Source of the DNA: an uncultured Bacteroidales bacterium
GTDB taxonomy: Bacteria > Bacteroidota > Bacteroidia > Bacteroidales > Bacteroidaceae
DNA length: 33,212 nucleotides
NCBI GenBank assembly: GCA_902788865.1
Contig: CADALZ010000041.1
Location: 1-33,212, forward strand
Reading direction: 5' to 3'
Shown one piece after another: positions 29,496 through 33,212 of this stretch (positions within the stretch are counted from its first letter, which is position 1; every line of letters begins with the position of its first letter). Below the pieces are notes generated by a model. The model had not been told where the DNA came from and did not search any database. It saw nothing but the letters and a program-made list of their open reading frames with translations. The position numbers and the translations under genes were made by a program.

Positions 29496-31727
29496 CTATT
29501 CTACTAATACTTCCTCTGCATTGGAAAGTGAAAGGCCGACACTGAAAATAAGGTTTATGTTGGACAACGTACCACTCAGATCCCAATCGTTACGATACTC
29601 ATCAGAAGGCTTGTGATACCATACAGGCATAGGGTACTTATTGGGCCTACCTAAATCTACGGGGTGCTGCCCATTTTCCGCGACGACGGCAGGCACGCCC
29701 TTCTTCACGAAATTATAATGATCTGAACGGAAGAACCAACCATCAGAATTGTCATCATCATAGAAAATGTACCTGCCCTGAGCAGCTGCAGCGGCCTCGT
29801 AGTAACGGTCAAGAGCACTTTCTCCTCCTCCAAGAATCACTATATCACGCGTAAGTTCAGCAGGTCCAATGCTTTCAAAATTCAGGCAGGCTATGGTTTT
29901 CTCCATAGGAGCTATGGGGTGACTGCAATAGTACTCAGAACCAAAAAGGCCACTTTCTTCTGAAGATGGGAAAAGGAAGAGCACTGTGCGACGAGGCGCT
30001 TGTAACTGCTCCTTGAACTTCTTGGCAGCCAAGAGTGCCCCTGCCATACCTGAAGCATTGTCGGCAGCACCATTGTAGATAGAGTCGCCACGTTCATCGG
30101 GTGTACCGATGCCCAAATGATCCCAGTGCGCATTCATCACAACCACCTCCTCATGCTGGTCGGTTCCACGAAGAATGGCACCTACATTTCGCGTCTGCTG
30201 AATATCGTAAGTTACAGCCATTTTGACATCACCCTTCACCTTGAGCGAGAATGACTTGAAGCCTGGTTTCTTGGCAGCTGCGAGAGCAGCATCCATATCC
30301 ATACCCGCTGCATTGAATAGCTTACGTGCACCGTCTTCATGAAGCCAACCTTTGATAGCCAGTTCATCGGCATTGCGAGTAGTAGGGTCATAAAGAGCAA
30401 GATTGTCTTCCATATGACCATTCACGCACACGTGCCAGCCATAACTGGCTGCCTCCGTATTGTGCAGCACCAAACAACCTGCAGCACCTTGGCGACGAGC
30501 TTCCTCGAACTTATAAAGCCACCTGCCATAGTAGGTCATGTTTCGTCCGTGGAAGAACGTATTATCATAAAAACCAGGATCGTTGACCATAGCTATCACA
30601 ATCTTGCCCTTCACATCAATGCCTGCATAGTCGTCCCATCCATACTCTGGCGCATGAATACCGAAGCCACAGAACACATACTCTACCTTAGGCAGTTCGA
30701 CCCTATCTGTAGCTCTTGCCGTCCATACCACAAGGTCGTCTGGATAACGAAGTTCTGCTTTTCTCTTACCTCTGACAGCAAGCTTACTACCCTGTGGCTT
30801 GGCCGTGACAGCTATCATCTCAAAAGGCTGGAACCAACTGCCATTGAAGGCTGGCTCTAAGCCCAACTCTTCCAATTGGCCAGCCAGATAGTTCACCGTC
30901 TTTTCCTCGTAAGCTGTCATCGGTTTTCTTCCTCCGAACTCATCGGAAGCAATAGTCTTAATCCATTCTCTAAGGAGCTGTTCATCATTTTCACGCACAG
31001 GCCTTTCTGTCGCAGCCAATTCATCCATGGCTGCTGCCAAGTCTTTTCGATATTCCTCACAAGCCTGAAGCCGAGCAAAAGTAGCCGAAGTCATCAGCCG
31101 GGCTGCATCTACATCACTCTGCCAATGATAATTGGCTATGACACGACTCTGCCCCCATTCATACCCGAAAGCCATGAGTGTGTCTTGCCGTTCGGGATTC
31201 AGCTGCGCCAGTACCAGTGCCATGCCCCAGCCACGAGAAGTGTGGCCTGATGGATAGGATCCAGAATGACGATCATCCTCCTCATCCTCTGGAATCAGCG
31301 TACCTTCGTTGTAATAGACGAAAGGACGTTGACGCATATACGCTTTCTTGGGATTGGTAGCTGCCAGACGAAAAGTGCGGATGCTGCGCTCCAGCAAATA
31401 CATAGTCAGTGGTGTGGTCTCTTTAGAGAGCTTCTTACCGAAAGCCCCACTGAAATAAAGCGCCATGGTATCTACATCTGTAGTGCCCTCGCGGATGGCC
31501 CGCTGTGCGCGTTCCCCACTTCCCTGAGTAAGTGCCCAGTCGTGAATAGCTTTATCCGCCTGAAAAACAGGCGAATCTTCTGCTGGTGGCGGCGGAAGAA
31601 ACGTAAGAATGTCGGGAAGGTCTTCCACCTGCAGATAAGACTGTGGTTTTTGTGACGTAGCGGTTGTAATGCCAAAGCAGGCAACAGCCATTGCCACGAT
31701 AAAGGCCCGAATCAGATGCTTTCTCAT
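29496..31727 (-). CDS. PAP2/class A acid phosphatase - M28 metallopeptidase fusion, exported
   Basis: 743 residues; signal peptide about 1-25. The first half (about 35-235) is a class A (PhoN-type) acid phosphatase with all three motifs intact: KX6RP at 127-135, PSGH at 159-162 and SRX5HX3D at 194-205. The second half (about 245-740) is an M28 aminopeptidase with an inserted PA-like domain (about 340-450, GYGWDDYAGIDVKGKIVI). Its ligands are H534 and D536 in NAHWDHLG, D556 in GAADNASG, E590-E591 in SSEESG and His about 709 in WYHKPSDEY. The usual Asp of the NxDMIG motif is Glu in NFESIG. M28 enzymes usually stand alone, so the phosphatase fusion is odd. It lies 37 bp after the GH43 gene and is probably co-transcribed. 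Substrates unknown. Confidence 0.85.
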   Translation of the reverse strand: MRKHLIRAFIVAMAVACFGITTATSQKPQSYLQVEDLPDILTFLPPPPAEDSPVFQADKAIHDWALTQGSGERAQRAIREGTTDVDTMALYFSGAFGKKLSKETTPLTMYLLERSIRTFRLAATNPKKAYMRQRPFVYYNEGTLIPEDEEDDRHSGSYPSGHTSRGWGMALVLAQLNPERQDTLMAFGYEWGQSRVIANYHWQSDVDAARLMTSATFARLQACEEYRKDLAAAMDELAATERPVRENDEQLLREWIKTIASDEFGGRKPMTAYEEKTVNYLAGQLEELGLEPAFNGSWFQPFEMIAVTAKPQGSKLAVRGKRKAELRYPDDLVVWTARATDRVELPKVEYVFCGFGIHAPEYGWDDYAGIDVKGKIVIAMVNDPGFYDNTFFHGRNMTYYGRWLYKFEEARRQGAAGCLVLHNTEAASYGWHVCVNGHMEDNLALYDPTTRNADELAIKGWLHEDGARKLFNAAGMDMDAALAAAKKPGFKSFSLKVKGDVKMAVTYDIQQTRNVGAILRGTDQHEEVVVMNAHWDHLGIGTPDERGDSIYNGAADNASGMAGALLAAKKFKEQLQAPRRTVLFLFPSSEESGLFGSEYYCSHPIAPMEKTIACLNFESIGPAELTRDIVILGGGESALDRYYEAAAAAQGRYIFYDDDNSDGWFFRSDHYNFVKKGVPAVVAENGQHPVDLGRPNKYPMPVWYHKPSDEYRNDWDLSGTLSNINLIFSVGLSLSNAEEVLVE

Positions 31728-31764
31728 AGTGCTTTAAAATGTTTATTCTAAAAATGTTTTTCTT

Positions 31765-33212
31765 TCAACGTTTCACTGCATACATGCCTACCGTGGTGCC
31801 TGTAAAACTGCTGGAACCGCTGGTGCTATAATGGGTAGCCAGATAGTCGGCATCTACACCAGCAAGCAGCATGCGCCATGAGCGACCGCCATCGGTGGAA
31901 TAAGAGAAGTCGAATGCCTTACCTTTATTGGTACCTTCGATACACAGTGTGAGGTCTTTCGCACCTGAAAGCGGAGCAGAGGCCAGCACTTCATACGCGT
32001 CGTTCTCCCCTATTTTCTGCACCTGAATGCCCTCAGCACCCACTGCGAGATAGTACTGCAGACTCTCATTCTTCAGCAAGACCATACCAGCCCACTCGCC
32101 AGCTTCTGGCTGGAAGTACATGCGTGTGGTAGCACGGAACTGATGGTGCTGCAGGCGACGACCTACATAGGCAGCAGAACCACGGTTGTTGCAGAGCGTC
32201 ATAGTGTCACAGCGGAGCACCAAGGTGCCAGGCTGCTCAGTCAGTGAATACTTGTCGGTGGCAGCATCACGGGCAGTCACCCAATAGTCGGCCAACTTAG
32301 TTGAAGTGAAATCATCTGTGACAGAGAAATTGCCAAAGGTAACCTCCTGACTACGCTTGGCACCAGGCATCTTCAAGACCAAAGGCACTTGATCGTCACC
32401 CTGCGTCATGTAGGGCCAACCATCATCACTCCAACGCACAGGCATCATGAATGTCTCGCGTCCGAGATTCTCCATCTCTCCATCGATGCGGCGTGTGCCG
32501 AGGAACACAGACCACCAACCTCCCTGCGGATCCTGCACGATGTCGGCATGCCCCGTGCAGTAAACGCCATCGGCTCTATTCCCTAAAGTGCGCTGCGTGA
32601 GGATAGGATTCTTTTCCCAAGCCACAAACTTGCCATGCAAGTCGTCACTGCGGAAGATAACCTCAGAGTGTCCAAGCTCTGTGCCACCCTCTGCGCACAT
32701 CAGATAGTACATGCCATTCCATTTATAGAGATGTGGCCCCTCCAAAGCTATGGGCTGATCTTCGGGGAATGCCCCACCCTCGGCCAGCACAGTGGCACTC
32801 TCTACGATAACCTTATCGTTCTCCACATCATACTCATGCATAATCATCTGATTGCAGCCTGGATACTTAGCATTACGCGCCATGCCACAATGCACCACAT
32901 AGGCCTTACCATCCTCATCGAAGAAGAGTGAAGGATCTATGCCGTTCATATCGTCCAACCGGATAGGATCACTCCACTCACCACTTAGAGGATTTTTGCT
33001 CTTAACTATAAAATTACCATTCTGGCCGCGCATCATTCGGTTCATGTTGGTGGTAATCATATAATAGGTGTCATTATACTTATTATAGAATATAGAAGCT
33101 GCAAAGATACCACCAGTGCTTACCGAAGCACCCTCTAAGGGCAGTTGTTCGGGGCGTGTGAGGATATGCCCCACCTGCCGCCAATTCAACATATCAGTGC
33201 TATGGAACAGAG
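31765..33212 (-). CDS. GH43 family beta-xylosidase/arabinofuranosidase-like protein, 5' end outside window
   Basis: The frame is open to the right edge and continues upstream of the Met at 33192 (LFHSTDMLNW, a mid-blade GH43 motif), so the gene is partial; at least 481 codons are seen. The GH43 propeller includes HVLTRPEQLPLEG-like HILTRPEQL, GIDPSLFFDEDGKAY (Asp modulator), ALEGPHLYKWNGMYYL (Glu acid) and WWSVFLGTR. The catalytic base should lie just upstream. From about 31765 to 32330 it encodes a concanavalin-like C-terminal domain (SVTDDFTS... YYLAVGAEG... FSYSTDGGRSWRML), typical of two-domain GH43 xylosidases. Together with the CE1 and second GH43 genes it suits arabinoxylan breakdown, though GH43 specificity cannot be read from sequence alone. 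Confidence 0.88.
   Translation of the reverse strand, partial: LFHSTDMLNWRQVGHILTRPEQLPLEGASVSTGGIFAASIFYNKYNDTYYMITTNMNRMMRGQNGNFIVKSKNPLSGEWSDPIRLDDMNGIDPSLFFDEDGKAYVVHCGMARNAKYPGCNQMIMHEYDVENDKVIVESATVLAEGGAFPEDQPIALEGPHLYKWNGMYYLMCAEGGTELGHSEVIFRSDDLHGKFVAWEKNPILTQRTLGNRADGVYCTGHADIVQDPQGGWWSVFLGTRRIDGEMENLGRETFMMPVRWSDDGWPYMTQGDDQVPLVLKMPGAKRSQEVTFGNFSVTDDFTSTKLADYWVTARDAATDKYSLTEQPGTLVLRCDTMTLCNNRGSAAYVGRRLQHHQFRATTRMYFQPEAGEWAGMVLLKNESLQYYLAVGAEGIQVQKIGENDAYEVLASAPLSGAKDLTLCIEGTNKGKAFDFSYSTDGGRSWRMLLAGVDADYLATHYSTSGSSSFTGTTVGMYAVKR

Overview
This window looks like a chromosomal segment of a gut-type Bacteroidales bacterium, most likely close to Prevotella. The evidence is seen in the sequence: most genes with readable upstream regions carry the Bacteroidetes promoter form (TTG, 19-20 bp, TAnnTTTG), and Shine-Dalgarno sites are not evident. 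The protein families also fit: DUF6377 membrane regulator, DUF5020 porin-like protein, smalltalk microprotein, GH106/GH2/GH35/GH43 secreted glycosidases and CBM48-CE1 esterases. Genus-level placement is inference.

Layout. 1-700: a smalltalk microprotein gene converges with an exported ABM-fold protein. 763-10239: a DUF6377 one-component regulator with its own promoter, next to a minus-strand operon GH106 rhamnosidase-like, alpha/beta-hydrolase esterase, GH2 beta-galactosidase. This operon has a good promoter at 10270-10300 and a terminator after GH2. 10394-12305: a LolA-like protein, a palindrome-rich repeat element, a lipoprotein of unknown function and the C-terminal remnant of an EamA transporter. 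12277-15238: a TonB-dependent receptor and a His/Cys-rich small membrane protein (probable metal uptake), with a short inverted-repeat element between them. 15418-20404: a Gly/Met-rich exported protein, repeat element A, and a large tricorn-type S41 protease. 20638-22944: a GH35 glycosidase and a small coiled-coil protein. 22990-27318: a GH43-CBM32 lipoprotein with a DUF5020 protein, divergent from a CBM48-CE1 esterase; the divergent region holds a perfect 42-bp palindrome. 27390-28276: repeat element B, a second copy of element A. 28401-33212: a Tat-lipoprotein TIM-barrel isomerase family protein, then a convergent pair formed by a PAP2-M28 fusion and a partial GH43 xylosidase-like gene.

How it works together. 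The exported hydrolases (rhamnosidase, beta-galactosidases, GH43 enzymes, two esterases) suggest depolymerisation of decorated plant cell-wall glycan (pectic rhamnogalacturonan and/or feruloylated arabinoxylan or arabinogalactan). No SusC/SusD pair is present in the window, so this is not a classical complete PUL here. DUF6377 probably senses in the periplasm and regulates locally; a 16-bp motif shared by its promoter and the GH2 upstream region points that way.

The most unusual content is non-coding: two copies of a 0.8-0.9 kb element with long terminal inverted repeats and an internal 44-bp tandem repeat, five copies of a 30-32 bp GTGAGACC array, a nested palindrome, and two smaller elements that share ACTCAAGT-type ends. 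The most unusual protein is a single polypeptide that joins a motif-complete class A acid phosphatase to an M28 metallopeptidase.
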